Notes under the pieces: generated by a model
Told to the model about the DNA's origin: nothing
Database searches by the model: none
The model's input: only the letters and a program-made list of their open reading frames with translations
Translations under genes and position numbers: made by a program
Shown here: positions 33,651-45,835 of the stretch, one piece after another
How the letters are laid out: the number at the start of each line of letters is the position of its first letter
Numbering within the stretch: position 1 is the first letter of the stretch
NCBI GenBank assembly: GCA_036426205.1
Contig: CM071570.1
Span: forward strand, 76,626,045-76,690,044
Origin: Ascaphus truei
Taxonomy: Eukaryota; Chordata; Amphibia; Anura; Ascaphidae
DNA length: 64,000 nucleotides
Reading direction: 5' to 3'

Positions 33651-35061
33651 ATATATATATATAATAAGATGTGCCCTGTTACCGGTTGTTGTTTTCAGTT
33701 GATAACGTGCTCTTTAAGATAACGCCTGTTAAAGGAACGGGACCTTACGTTGTGTGAGAGGGATACCACTTGTCCTGGTCTCATAGGGTTGCCCCTACCG
33801 CAGTCTGACCACCACTGTCCTCACCGGGTTGCCAACACTGCAGCCTGTATCTATATAGAACCCGCTACTCCAGCGGGTTCTCACCACTTTATAGCCTCCC
33901 TGCAAGCGGTCCTCACTATATCCTTTATGATGGGCCCTCAAGTTATGCACCTACCCTGAATAGGAGTGAGGACTACTAAGGAATGAAGTCCAGAATACTA
34001 TTGTGTGCCACAAATTCTGTCCAGATGCACCGTATGTTAATAAAGCATCTTGTAGTTTTATTAAAGTTCATGGCCACCTCTTTTTCCTATCCCTTCATCC
34101 ACGCCCAGTCTGCACCTACCCAGCACCCTGCAAAGGCCTGAGAGACTGAGGACTGCCAATGTGTATAGTTAATCTGATGTAACCTCCTTTAGCGACGGGT
34201 AAGGAGGGTTATACTACTCATACTATATATGACCCTAGCGTTCAAAGGTTCATATTCTTGCAGCAGTGTGTTTTATTCAATTATACAAATGTAAGGCGCT
34301 GTTTTATTGTACTTAGTAATTAAAAGGACTAATGTATTATGTTCTCTGTTGTCCCTTGTCTTCTTGCTTAAAATTGAATCACTGCCAAGCGTTGCTGTCT
34401 GAAAATAAATACCATCAACACCACCTCAAAGAAGCATTCACTAACTTCTCTCTCAACCCTTTAACAATGCGTTGCCGGCCTCTCTGACAACAAAAGTTTT
34501 GACTACACTTTTCTGCAGTGATACTTTGGGGGAGATGTACGCACTCGAAGGAAACTGTGTTCAATTCTTAACTCCATATGTAAGAAGGTTTGCAAAGCTT
34601 CGTACATCTGGCGTACATTATTATGCAGTGAGGCTAGTGTGATACATCTCATTATAATATATACAGACATAACAAGACTTACTGTCACCAGCGCAGCAGA
34701 CGAACAAGAAAAAGTCTTTGGCGCTGGGGACAGTGCCTGCCACGATCGTGCTGCGGGAGAGTCCATACTTTTCAACGGGACCTCACCACCGCGGTAATCC
34801 TTCAGTGCCGCGACCATCGCGATTTACGGGACCGGCGAGCGACCCCAGCACCTAAAACTTTAAGTATTGCTACATCTGTACACAAGAACATGCCCCAAAT
34901 CCCAAACTCCCACACACCATGAAAATGTAACCAAGACGCTTGATACATTTACGCAAATTGCCTTGGTACATAATCCCCAAAGTTTCTCATCAAGAAAATG
35001 AAGGTGGCTATGTCTGCAAAATATGACCAAAGATATCCCGTGTGTGTCTTTAGTTTAAAAT
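33651..35061. other. Unassigned DNA, possible LTR-like part
   Basis: 33677-34220 is GC-richer, starts TGTTACCGG and has AATAAAGCATCTTG (34039-34052). It ends near an inverted TAACCTCCTT / AAGGAGGGTTA pair (34180-34212), so an old LTR is possible but no target duplication was found. 34509-34860 contains a GGGGGAGATGTACGC end typical of short DNA-transposon remnants. Confidence 0.4.
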
Positions 35062-35066
35062 GATCC

Positions 35067-35787
35067 TGTAATGGGTGCTCGCCACAACCAGGACAGAACC
35101 GCGAGGCTGGGGATTTAGAATACATCAACCTGCAGCTGCGAGACTGCGTCCGGTGTGCAGATCCGTAGTCGTGTGGCCGGGTCAGGGTAGGAGAAGTAGA
35201 ATAGTGTTGATACTCACCGTGGTCTAGGGTTGGAGATGTAGAATAGTTGATGTGCGTGGTCGAGGTGTAGATATGGTGGGAGTCCAGGTACAAGCTGAGG
35301 TCTTTGATAAGAGAAGGTGGAGATCCAGGTACAAGCCGAGGTCAAAGATATTAGGAGACAAGAAAGGTTAGCAGAATTGCACAAGGCAAAAGCAGGACAT
35401 GGCAAGCTGGGTGCTTGTGGTTAGCACTTCATCGCAGGTTAGAACTACTATGCTCTGCCGATTTGGAGCAGGGATTGGTGGGCATATTAAGGACTGTAAG
35501 CCAATCAGGGGAAAGGCACAAGGCTGATTGTGATGATTGCCACTTGATAGCAGAACAAATCCACGTTGAGTTGTATGGCTGTGAATGCTGATTGTCATCC
35601 GCGCTTTAATCGTCAAGGGACGGAATAAGCACCGCAAGTGAAGTAGATGAGATTGTTATCCTGTTGTCAGTGATAACTCCTGGTTGAGTCCTTTGCCTGA
35701 CAACAGTAGAACGACGCCTACGCACAATCCTGTCAGCTTGTGGCACGTCACCAGTGGTGGAGGCGGGACCTAAGACCGATCTTCACA
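35067..35787 (+). mobile_element. Solo LTR, gypsy-like, family 1 (second copy)
   Basis: Starts TGTAATGGGTGCTCGCC and ends GATCTTCACA. Flanks GATCC (35062-35066) and GGTCC (35788-35792) are a 5-bp duplication with one change. Collinear with 19719-20453 (shared CGTCCGGTGTGCAG, TACTATGCTC, CCGATTTGGAGCAGGGAT). 721 bp, no coding sequence. Confidence 0.82.
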
Positions 35788-35792
35788 GGTCC

Positions 35793-36931
35793 AGGGGATG
35801 GTGCACTCATGGTATTGGAAGAGCGGCCACAGGTGCTCAGCAACAGCAGCCTGTGCAAACACTCAACGCCGACAGTCCAGAAAAGCACTCCAGTGGCCGT
35901 CCCAAGAAGAGAAAATGTAATACGGAAAGATCAACGTTTTGGTCTGCTTGCGAACCTTTGTCAAGATTATGCAATATATAACCTCTCAGCGCGCCACTTG
36001 AAAGAATGGTACCAAGCAACCATGATGTCACTGCTGCAAAACACCAGCAGCATGGCCATAAAGTGACTTAGTGTCGTAAACATGTCAAATGTAAATATCA
36101 ATAAAACAATAAAAACAACAACCACAGTTTGCAGTTACAGAACATAAAAATAAATACATGATGCACATGAGACTTTATAGCAATACTAATACATATATAA
36201 TATCAAAATTATTACATACGGGCAAGGTACGGGGTATGGCCGTATCAGTCTAGGTAGATGTTATATCAAAAGTGGTAGAGAACCACACTATGGCATATGA
36301 GTCATCTTATCGATAACTAAATATATATTAAATAAAACATCCAAATGGCATCAAACCCCTAACCCTAGTTGTATCCCCAATATACTGTCTAATGTCATAA
36401 CTGTATAATGGGAGATGTGAGATCTCAATAAAAAGAGGAGCAATGCTATAAGCCACATATCTCAGATATCATATGGATTACGGACAGCATTTCCTCTAAC
36501 CCACTAGCAGGGGTACATAATATGGATGCTGATTAAGGATAATGTAATTGTGTATAGCCATATTCACAACAGAATCAGCTTAATAATACACGTGTACATG
36601 AGTATTGACAGGAAATGTATTTGTATGTGTAAGTATTCACCCTTATGTCAACTGTAATTACACTAACCGGCTAATATGCGGAGACCGGGGTACAGAAAAC
36701 ACGGAATAGCGTAGTCAAAAGCCCAAATGAAGTAAGTTAGGACTCAGGAAAAGCATTATTCTCAGTAACTATTCACCCCAATGTCTGTTACAAGTACATA
36801 GTCAGTTATGTCACACACAAAAACAGGGTACAGAATAAGAACGGAATGAGGTAAATAAAGCAGTTGGGAGTTTGCTACCTCTGCAAACTTTTGGACCTGT
36901 ATTTTATCATGGAGCTTCACAGGAGTACATA
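35793..36931 (-). other. PLE-tail remnant and unassigned DNA
   Basis: 35930-35966 on the minus strand is a hammerhead-like variant: outer ATC/GAT, TTGACAA, stem II GGTT/GACC, AAAACGTT. The rest is AT-rich with no gene. Confidence 0.45.
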
Positions 36932-37165
36932 TACAGGCATACCCCGATTTAAGGACACTCACGAGTAAGGACATATCGCCCAATAGGCAAACGGCAGATC
37001 GCGCATGCGCCTGTCAGCACGTTCTGAACAGCAATACCGGCTCCCTACCTGTACCGAAGCTGTGCGCAAGCGGGGAGACTATAGAGCCAGGGTGGGCAAC
37101 CCTGTCGCCATTCGCCACTTGTGGCGAATTGGCAGTCAAGGTGTGGCGAAGTGCGGCAAGCAGCG

Positions 37166-37219
37166 AGCCCCCTCCCCCAACCCCCCCCCCCCCCCACCCC
37201 CCCCCCCCCCCCCCCCCGC
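37166..37219 (+). repeat. Poly-C tract
   Basis: Nearly uninterrupted C for ~50 bp with one A, in the hAT-like element. Its complement is a long G-run able to form quadruplexes. Confidence 0.9.
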
Positions 37220-38419
37220 CAGAAAGCGCGAATGCCACGGCCCTCCCCCGGCAAGCGTGACTCCTCCCGCCTCAGCAAGCGCTTGTTCAGCGCTGTCAGT
37301 AACAGAGACACATACACGGCAGTAAGCTGGGTTTCTCCTCTCTCCGTGTACCATCGCCGCTTTGCTGCAACAGAGTGTCTCTCCCTCCCCCCTCTCCCTC
37401 CCTTCCTGTCCGACCACAGTTTACCTTCAGACAAGAGATAGTCATTTGGCACCTACAGGTTCCTGCTGACACACCGGCAGTCAACAACACGGACCATGTG
37501 TTGTTACTATAGCCTCCTGCATTAGTATTTAAAGCGGCAGTAACATTAGACAAGATGTCTCCTCTCCCTCCCGGCAAGCGTGATTCTGTGCAGGACAAGC
37601 TGAATGAGACAGCTGCTAGCTGTGTAAATACCAGGCACGTTGCACCTTCTGCAGTAAGCATATCTTTTTCCAGCAAGTCATAAAGTAAATCAACCGGGAG
37701 AGATAGTACCAGCAGTCTGAGAACGTAGCCCAGTGACAAAAGCAGGTTTAAAGCACAGGGCAAACTGTTTGATATGTGAGGAGTGAACTGCAGTACGTTT
37801 GATGCAGGTATTGCAGTCACAGGGAAGACATTACCACATGGTAAACTGAAACCTAACTACAGATTACTTGATAGCCGGGGGAAGAACCATAGCAGACAAT
37901 ACAGGTCTCAAAAGAGAGCCTTAAATGTGGCAACAGTCAATCCACAGTAGGTAAAACCAACAATTTAAATTAGGAGGATGACTGTGGATGAAGAATTACC
38001 AGGCAGAGAACATCAGTGCTAAGCGACCATCCTGAAGACATGCCCTCTGCAACTTTCCAGTTACATGTTTAAAGGGTTAAACCTGGGTGATTGATGTTTT
38101 TTTACCCAAATCTGACACCAATAAGGATTCATTTAAAAACATGATGAGCTAATACTTGGGGTTGATTTCATTTCCCATTTGTCTGTTGTTACTGTGTGCA
38201 CAGCAAGTACTTGCAAAGTCACGCACAGCCCCCTCTCCCCTTATCTTTATCATCTCTCTGATGAGGACAAAATATGCACATGGTAAAGAAAACACTTGGT
38301 TGACAAGCACTTTCCTATTCAGAGGCCCCTAATAAATTGAACTAGTTAATTGGCAGTTAAAGTGTGGCGAATTGAGTAACTACTTGTTGTTTCCCATTGT
38401 AATAGGAAGCGTGGCAGCA

Positions 38420-39260
38420 AGTGCCCTCCCACCCCCCTGGCAAGCAGCAAAAGTCCCCCATCCCACCCCCTGCAAGCCAGCCGAGTCCCCTCCCACCCCC
38501 CTGGCAAGCGCGAGTCCCCTCCCACTCCCCCCCTGGCAGCGCGAGTCCCCTCCCACCCCCCTGGCAACGCGAGTCCCCTCCCACCCCCTGGCAAGCGCGA
38601 TTCCCCCTCCCACCCCCCCTGTCAAGGCGCGAGTCCCCCCCACCCCCCCTTGCAGCGCGAGTCCCCTCCCACCCCCCCTGGCAGAAGCGCGAGTCCCCCT
38701 CCCCACCCCCTGGCAAGCGCAGTCCCCTCCCATCCCCCGGCAAGCGTCGAGTCCCACTCCCATCCCCCCTGGCAAGCGTGAGTCCCCTCCCCCCCCCATG
38801 CACGCGAGTCCCCCCCATCCCCTGCAATCGCGACGTCCCCTCCCCCCCCCTGGCAGCAGTCCCCTCCCCCCCGGCTGGCAGAGCGCGAGTCCCCTCCCAC
38901 CCCCCTGGCAAGCGCGATTCCCCGCCCTCTCCCCTCAAGGGCTCGAGTCCGCCTCCCACCCCCCTGCCAGCGCGAGTCCCCTCCCACCCCCCTCCAAGTC
39001 GCGACGAGTTCCCCTCCACCGCCATCCCCCTTTCCACGCGAAGGACCCATCCCTCCACCCCCCTGGCAAGCGCGATTCCCCCACCACCCCCCTGACAACC
39101 GAGTCCCCCATCCCCCCCCTGGCAAGCGCGATCCCCCTCCCCACCATCCGGCACGCGAGTCCCCTCCCATCCTCCTGGCAAGCGCGAGTCCCTCCCACCC
39201 CCCTGGCACCATATCCCCTCCCCCCGCACGATCCCCCTCCACCCCCTGTCAAGCACGAGT
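38420..39260 (+). repeat. C-rich minisatellite, ~29-32-bp unit
   Basis: Roughly 25-28 degenerate copies of a unit like CCCCTGGCAAGCGCGAGTCC followed by CCTCCCACC. Copies vary mainly in C-run length. Long open frames on both strands (up to 345 codons) are by-products of the repeat. Confidence 0.93.
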
Positions 39261-39604
39261 ACACACTCAGCAGCGGCGCTAGTGCTGAGGGACAGCGGAG
39301 GAGAAATAACACATTTTTGGCATGCCAACTAATCCCACCAACAATAACCTCATTTTTACATGGTGTGGCTATTTTCACTTCTAATTCGCCACACCTGTGG
39401 CTACATTGAAAAATAGGTTGCGCACCCCTGCTATAGAGCCTGTTACAAATGCGTTATTTACATCTGTTATGCACGTATAGGACGATTGCAGTACAGTACA
39501 TGCATCGATAAGTGGAAAAAAGGTAGTGCTTCACTTTAAGTGCCTTTTCGCTTCACATACATGCTCTGGACCCATTGCGTATGTTAATGCGGGTTATGCC
39601 CATA

Positions 39605-42054
39605 TGGTGCATAACCACAAGGTTACGTCAAAAAGTGTATGGAATGCTCATTGTTTGTTAATTAGGTTTCCAGTGGAAAATATCGTTTCAGGCATAATGA
39701 GGAAAATACCTAATTTTGGTGAAGACAGTCTCATTTCCTCAAGTGCATTTGCAGTAACCTCAGTAAGTTCAATTATATGTGGTAATTCCCTGCAGAGCTT
39801 TTAAGGAGATTAATTCAGCAGTTTTGTTATTAAAAGGTGTATTGCTCATGACTTGAGCCTCTCAGAGAATAGATGATGGGGGGGAAAAAAAGAAGAAATA
39901 AACCTTAAAGAGTATTAGAGGTACAGTAAGCCTAGTTTACCCAAATTGGTACCGTTGTGGAATGAGAAGTTGAAATAAATATCAAATGAAATAGCCTTTG
40001 CCATACCGGTCAACCCATCTTCTAGCCTTACTTAATAATTATTTGCATTATGAAATCCTGTTATTTTTTTTCCTGACTCTGTTTGCAGTATATTAGCTTA
40101 CAAGGCTCTTTTTCAGTAGGGCTCTTTTTCTAGTGGTATTTTATTTTTAGGACATCATAAAGACACACATTTTTATCTGTGTTTTATTCCAAATAAATCA
40201 TCCTAAAAGCATTTTAAATTCAATTTTTTTTTTTTTTTTTAAGAATCCAATCCCCTATTTTAGCTTAAGGCTAAGCGATTTCCTGATTACCAACACAGTC
40301 ACGGCCAACTTGAGAAATTCATATTTATTCTTGATGACATAATCCGCATCCCAGAGAATTTAGCGTTTGAAATATACTCCTGTATAATTCCTAAGTGTTA
40401 ATGGCACAGAATAAAAGCAAAATCTGATCTGAGATGTAGAGATTTTAGAGATCGGGGAAAAAGCAAAATGGCATAATGCAGCCCCATAATCATCTACCAA
40501 TAAGTGAGCATTTTATCCGATTATTATTTTTTTTTTGCATGTGGCTGATAAAATAGTTTCATGCACTCACTAAGCATTTAGTGGCACAGCCTAAGCTAAA
40601 CAGATCTCTTCTTATAATAATCAGAACAATAATGATAATAACAACGGTTCATTAGCAACAGTTGTCATTATGCAGGATATGGAATGGGGACAATGCCCAG
40701 CTTGTATCCTCACCTTGCAAACTGAATCACGAGAACAAACAAACATCTCATCTGGCATCATTTAGGCAGATAAGTCACTTGGGTGTGATGTTGTATGAGA
40801 CATATAATTCATTGTGAGCAGAGAGGTGCTTCTGTTGCAAGCTGTTACCAGCCTGTGCATTGATACTACGTGAGGAGCATTCCACCCAAAGGGACAGTGA
40901 GATTTATTAAGAGTTTGCTCTTTTTTAATACAAATACAGGCCTGGGAGAGAAACTTGTTGGAAGTCCATGCCAATGTTCTCTGTTATAAACCAGGGAGCT
41001 TCTCAGTGATCTTAGCGGGAAAATTATCTTTTTTTTTTTAATGTCCCCAATGAAAGTCTAAAGTGACCTTCCCATAGACGGTCAGTGACCCCTAAATAAT
41101 TCTAATTTGTGAGCTTGTTCCAGTGAGAAAGTAGATGCAGACAAGCCATGTCAAGGAAACAGCTTCAACTCCTATTAACCTACTTCAGTCACTTATCTAT
41201 CACACAGAGCTGCACAGTCCACCATTACACCTACTGTAGGCCAGGCGTTTGTCATTAAAAAAATGTATCATTAAAACTATGGCATAAAATAAAACAAAGG
41301 TTAAAAAGGAGAAAATGGTATTGTGTGTTTTAGTTGGAAATTAAAAAAAAAGACAAATTAAAATAGCTAGAACTTGAAAAACCGTGGTATGAAAAAACCT
41401 AGCTCTTGCCTTACTTACACCCTGTATGTTTTTATCACACATCTATGCACAACCAATCCTTAATAACACACCAAATACTGCCACACTGCCACTATGAGAC
41501 CCAAGCCCCTGCCTGGACCATGGTCCTCCTCAAAGGGAGTCCGACCTAGTACACGGGTAAATGATGTTATATATTCACATTTTTTTAGGCGTTCTTTTTT
41601 GTGTATAATATTTTGGTACAGACGACTGCAAAAAAACAGCTCACGTATACATAAACATGACATAATATTCCATAACACGATACTCCAGGACTCTTCGACC
41701 AGTTTTCCCAAGGACCTAGTTAAGAACACGTTAGGACTAGAAGGGCCACATGCTTATTATAATATTATTTTGGATATATTTAAAAACGTGATGTTTCATC
41801 ATTTTGCTTATGTACAACATCTGCACCATATATATTTACATTACTTTAACTTACATGTGAGATTTAATGTGAAAAATTACCCTTTGCTCCTGATAATTCC
41901 ATATTAAATACTTCATATTGCTGAGGGCCAAATTAAGGCCCTTCACGGGTTGCCGGGTGAAGAGCCCTGCAATACTCCATAACATAATATTTCATAAACT
42001 ACAGTCACGTAATGTTACCATAAGCAGTCACGGGGTAAACGATTAGAAAACCCT
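39605..42054. other. Low-repeat DNA, possible conserved non-coding region
   Basis: No gene and few repeats; poly-T at 40227-40240. 40250-40800 has a mixed, non-repetitive composition with motifs such as GATAAAATAG and GCAGATAAGTCACTTGG. Confidence 0.45.
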
Positions 42055-42057
42055 TCT

Positions 42058-42292
42058 AATAATAACTTTATTTCATATAGTGCTTTTCTCCCAATGGGAC
42101 TCAAAGCGCTTTCCATTTACGTTTGTGCGGTGAGCTTAAAATATATGTTTTTCGTGCCTGAGGAGCTAAAGCGACTTGCCCAAGGTTACAAGGAGCTGAC
42201 ACCAGGATTTGAACCAGGTTCCTCTGAGTCAAACTAAGTGTCATTGTTTACAGAGTGAGTGTCTTTACTCGCTGAGCCGCTTCTTCTTGTCT
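42058..42292 (-). mobile_element. tRNA-derived CORE-type SINE (minus)
   Basis: Minus strand: box A in GCGGCTCAGCGAGTAAAG (about 42263-42280) and box B GGTTCAAATCC (42205-42215). The MIR-like core CCTTGGGCAAGTCGCTTTAG and a tail with AAAGCGCTTTGAGTCCC follow. Same family as 28928-29170 and 60360-60580. Confidence 0.82.
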
Positions 42293-42339
42293 TTGCCATT
42301 GTCATAACCACAAAAAAATGTTTATCTAAGATAATGGAA

Positions 42340-42467
42340 TCAGGAGTCAATGCCCAAAAACAAGCAAAACAGAATAATTGAAACAGAAGGAGTCAACACC
42401 CCAAAAACAAGCAAAACAGAATAATTGAAACAGAAGGAGTCCATACCCCAAAAACAAGCAAAAATTA
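42340..42467 (+). repeat. Minisatellite, ~49-bp unit, 2.6 copies
   Basis: Units of CCCAAAAACAAGCAAAACAG then AATAATTGAAACAGAAGGAG plus TCAACAC; the third copy is partial. Confidence 0.9.
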
Positions 42468-44036
42468 TGTAGTCTGTGCAAAAATATATATTGAAACAGA
42501 TTTCATTACCGCAGTAGGACAAATAAGTCCTGGGCAAAATCAAAAGACAAATTCACAGAGCATAAGGGGTAAGTATAAACAACAATAGAAATTCAAATAA
42601 TACAGAGAGAAATCGTTAGCAGATAGAAAATAATATCTAAAGGCTGACACATTAGAAACTGGGGATTGATTTTATTATTGTGCCTTATCCTAGATAATTG
42701 ACACATTTGCACAAATTCTGTATCCTCCTGTATAAATCAATCACCTACGTTTTCTTAAAGCAAGCTTTTCCTAAGACAGACGAAAAAATAGTATTTTTCC
42801 TTCCCTTTTTTTTAAAATCCTGATCACATATATTTCATTGTAAAACCCTCCAGTCGTTTTCGGCTTTAGAGGAACATTGATGTGAAATCATTTTGAGGGT
42901 CATCTTACATTGTGGATTCCTAAGAGCAAATTTGAAATGGTTTGTTACCATTTCAGTGACAATGACTACAACTAACCTTTACTGTCTCGCTTCTAGTCTT
43001 TGATTATTTTTTTGGATGACTGAAGGCTGAGGATCTTTTTTGCCTGTGTCTTTTATTATTCCTACAATATTATAATCAACCCCCCCAAAATAACTTTGCG
43101 GCAAATTCAACAGATGAGATGACCCTAATTATTCATATGAATTCCTTGCTATTGGTAATTTTTATCTCCTGCTTATTTGATCGCTGTGGCTAATTTATTC
43201 ATGATGTGTTTTGCAAACCGGCAATTTACAAATTAATTATCCCAAACAATATGCCCTACAGGTTTTCCCTGGGTTGACGCTGCCTCGTCTTGTGTGATAG
43301 CTGGTAATGGGCAGTTAAAATGCTTTCTATGCAGACAATAGACTTGCTCAAGTGTGCAACTATTTAGGGGAAGCTGTCCCGCCCACCACGGGTGGCAACA
43401 GTTTGTGCTGTCCAGCTGCTGTGTGCTGTCACGAGAATACAGGAGCCATGTGTCCGCAACAAAGCATTGTCACCCCATTGGCCCTCCCCTCCCATAGAGA
43501 CGCGAGTATATCGATAACATATGGCCTTTTTGGGGGTTCCTCTCATTTAACCAACATTGTTTCTCTCTGTAGAAAAGGCGCAGATATGTAGGTATCTTAA
43601 GTCAGTCAAGTGACTAAATGAAATTCCCAAAGCAGCACGATTCAGGACACTAATTGGCTTGGCTCATATATTTTCTGTGAAACTCCCTGAGAAACAGATT
43701 GGCCCATTTGTCAAGCTAATGATGGTTATTTGAAATAATGAATAGACAGGGCACAGGAGAGGCTGGTCACTGTGACCTGGTAAACTTTAACTCCTATTCA
43801 TGACAAGCACACAAAGGTGAGGTTTGTTTATCTATGTAGAGCGACAAGTTGGTGCCTTGATTGTCTAAATCATCAGGTCTCATTATACATGGGAAATGGA
43901 CCTGAGTGGTCCTGAAAGCTTGTAGTCATAAACCTACTTAACCAACCAAAGTATCAATAAACAAATTAACTTTACTATACCCCTTGTTTTTCTTCTAGTA
44001 AAATACTGCTTCATTTCTACATAGCACCCACCAATA
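42468..44036. other. Unassigned low-repeat DNA
   Basis: No gene recognised. 43090-43260 is AT-rich but not simple, with several ATTA-type cores (GGCTAATTTATTCATGATG, ACAAATTAATTATCCC), a look often seen in vertebrate non-coding enhancers. Confidence 0.4.
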
Positions 44037-44093
44037 ATGTGTGTGTATAGATGTGTGTATGTGTGTGTGTGTGTGTATATATATTTATATATA
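44037..44093 (+). repeat. (TG)n/(TA)n microsatellite
   Basis: Mixed GTGTGT and TATA units directly left of the LTR. Confidence 0.88.
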
Positions 44094-44831
44094 TGTAACG
44101 GATTTTCTGGCCTAACCTGACCCACCCAATCTCACATTGGCCCCTGTGGTCTAACCAGTCCCCATTACAGTGTAGTGTCTGGTGGTGCACCTGTTGGTAA
44201 CAGGACTCCTGAGTCTCCCGCATGATGTCGTGTGGGGATTGCCAACCCAGACAGGCAGCTGAGGTAGTGTGCATGAGTCCTACCTATATCCAGTGCAGCG
44301 CCTCCACCTCATCAGGATCCCAGCGTCCGCTTGTGGATGGTCCTGGTGAGGAACTCCTCTGTGGTGCACTCCTCTGTGTAATCACTCCACACTTACACAC
44401 AAGGGTATGATTGAACAAGATCATCTTTATTGAGGTGAGATGGGCCAGCTGCCCCTCACAGCGGTTATGCTCAGCCGCTCAGGGAGATATTCCCTGTGCC
44501 AGGTCCCTGGTCACAGTCTTATGAGCCGCCTCCTCCCAAGTCTGTACTCAGACTTGCTCCTTACTCCAACAACTGCAACCTACTCCGCCAACCCTCTGCA
44601 ACCTCTAACTTTTTAGCAGTGCTGTGCCTTATGTATCCTCTGGGGGCAGGCACAACTCTGACATCACTAATTATGGATTCAGAGTATGTGGCCACTCCCA
44701 TCCATACATAGGGCACCTCACCAGGGTCTGAGGGCAAACCTCCATAATTACTGCTGGCATGCCCATAACTTACCAGGCCTTACTGTCAGCAGGAGAGATG
44801 ACTGTAGTCCATTTACCAGCATGGAACTACA
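44094..44831 (-). mobile_element. Solo LTR (minus), related to the 8.7-11.05-kb LTR
   Basis: Starts TGTAACGGATTTTCTGG and ends GGAACTACA (TG...CA). The minus strand carries AATAAAGATGATCTTG (about 44420-44437), a polyadenylation signal that sets orientation. Flanks ATATA / TTATA are too simple to prove the duplication. The CAGCGCCTCCACCTC and AGGATCCCAG blocks match the LTR at 8716. Confidence 0.6.
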
Positions 44832-45052
44832 TTATATATAATATAGTAATATATATGTATTATATATCAAGATATATATATCAATATATATATAATATAT
44901 AAATATATATATATAATATATATATATATAGTAATATATATATATATATCATCAACAAAATATATTTTTATGAAGCATCTATATACTTCTCTCAAGTTTG
45001 ATCAATATATCTATTGATTTTTAATTGGAATCACGGGCGCTGTTGGTTTTTG

Positions 45053-45086
<34 letters not shown>
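44832..45086. repeat. Irregular (TA)n-rich region
   Basis: 44832-44957 alternates TATATA with TAATATAT units; a pure (TA)n of ~14 units lies at 45057-45085, adjoining the next element. Confidence 0.85.
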
Positions 45087-45087
<1 letters not shown>

Positions 45088-45090
<3 letters not shown>

Positions 45091-45565
45091 ACTGTAAATA
45101 TTCCTGTATATTCATTTGCATGTCTTAGACAGGTCTGCAACCCTGTCTTTCACCATTATCACCCAGCAAGCAGCACTTCCACTGCAGCAAGGGATTCTGG
45201 GAAATGACATGCAAATGAGCACACAGTGCCACTTTTTATCTCATGCTCACATTACATGAGCAACCCTTAGTCAATGCATGCTGCTTTAAACACAGCTTTT
45301 AAGCAAGGACTTGGGAGATGCAAAGTCAGTTAACCCACTCACAGACATGTTTCAACCTTGATGGGTCTCATCAGTGTGAGGTTGGCTTACTGACATTTGC
45401 TCAAATGAGATAAGAGTAGGTAATCACCACGACTATTAAGGTTATGGTGGGTAAAAAAAGTGACTAAAACCCTCCACAGTAAAGCATAAAGCAACTGTAA
45501 ATATTCCTGTATATTCATTTGCATGTCTTAGACAGGTCTGCAACCCTGTCTTTCACCATTATCAC

Positions 45566-45566
<1 letters not shown>
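45088..45566 (-). mobile_element. Retrozyme-like element with hammerhead, ~403-bp unit (-)
   Basis: The first 76 bp (45088-45163, from GCAACTGTAAATATTCC) recur without a difference at 45491-45566. This gives one 403-bp unit plus the start of a second. The hammerhead is on the minus strand (45338-45380). No ORF. Same family and same unit size as 33217-33650 and 59470-59935. (TA)n on one side and (CA)n on the other flank it. Confidence 0.8.
45338..45380 (-). ncRNA. Type I hammerhead ribozyme, consensus core
   Basis: Minus strand: stem I CTCACA pairs fully with TGTGAG. CTGATGA, the most common natural core, is followed by stem II GACC/GGTT with loop CATCAA, then GAAA, CATG and the triplet GTC. 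CATG is self-complementary, so two RNAs could form a joint stem III, as proposed for minimal PLE hammerheads. Confidence 0.87.
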
Positions 45567-45597
<31 letters not shown>

Positions 45598-45602
45598 TAT
45601 AT
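45567..45602 (+). repeat. (AC)n microsatellite
   Basis: About twelve AC units, directly right of the retrozyme-like element. Confidence 0.9.
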
Positions 45603-45835
45603 GGAAAAGGGAACATTAGGCGCAAAACCTAGACAATATATAAATATAAAGTCCCAGTATATTAGTAAAATACATGTTGGAATAGGTGATCTTAATAGAC
45701 TTCTGAAATAAAGGAAGAGACCAATATAGTAACGTACTCTTTGGTATATTGGTATCACACAATGGTGAAGTGCTACTCGCAGTGTAGCAGAAGTTACAGT
45801 CATGTCGGATAACAATCCAAGAACTGCAGTAGAAG

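Larger units (their letters stand above)
37088..39430. mobile_element. hAT-like non-autonomous element, 2.3 kb
   Basis: CTATAGAGC lies directly on both sides (37079-37087, 39431-39439), an 8-9-bp target duplication as for hAT. Ends are inverted: left CAGGGTGGGCAACC and ATTCGCCACTTGTGGCGAAT; right complement CAGGGGTGCGCAACC and ATTCGCCACA. There is no transposase. The interior holds C-runs and a large C-rich minisatellite. GTGTGGCGAATTG recurs at 38361, hinting at an internal duplication of the end. Confidence 0.83.
36934..39602. mobile_element. Tigger/pogo-like MITE split by an hAT-like element
   Basis: Left end CAGGCATACCCCGATTTAAG, preceded by TA; right end near 39600 (GCGGGTTATGCC) is its degraded inverted partner. 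Removing the hAT-like insertion leaves ~330 bp. The left tip resembles Tigger-type termini (CAGGCATACC). Confidence 0.58.

Noticed and set aside
38357..39409. Very long open frames on both strands (up to 345 codons) of Pro/Ser-rich or Gly/Arg-rich protein
   Set aside because: They arise from the C-rich minisatellite inside the hAT-like element; several frames are open at once and none resembles a known protein.
42340..42467. CRISPR-like direct repeats
   Set aside because: Contiguous tandem units without unique spacers in a vertebrate genome; a minisatellite.
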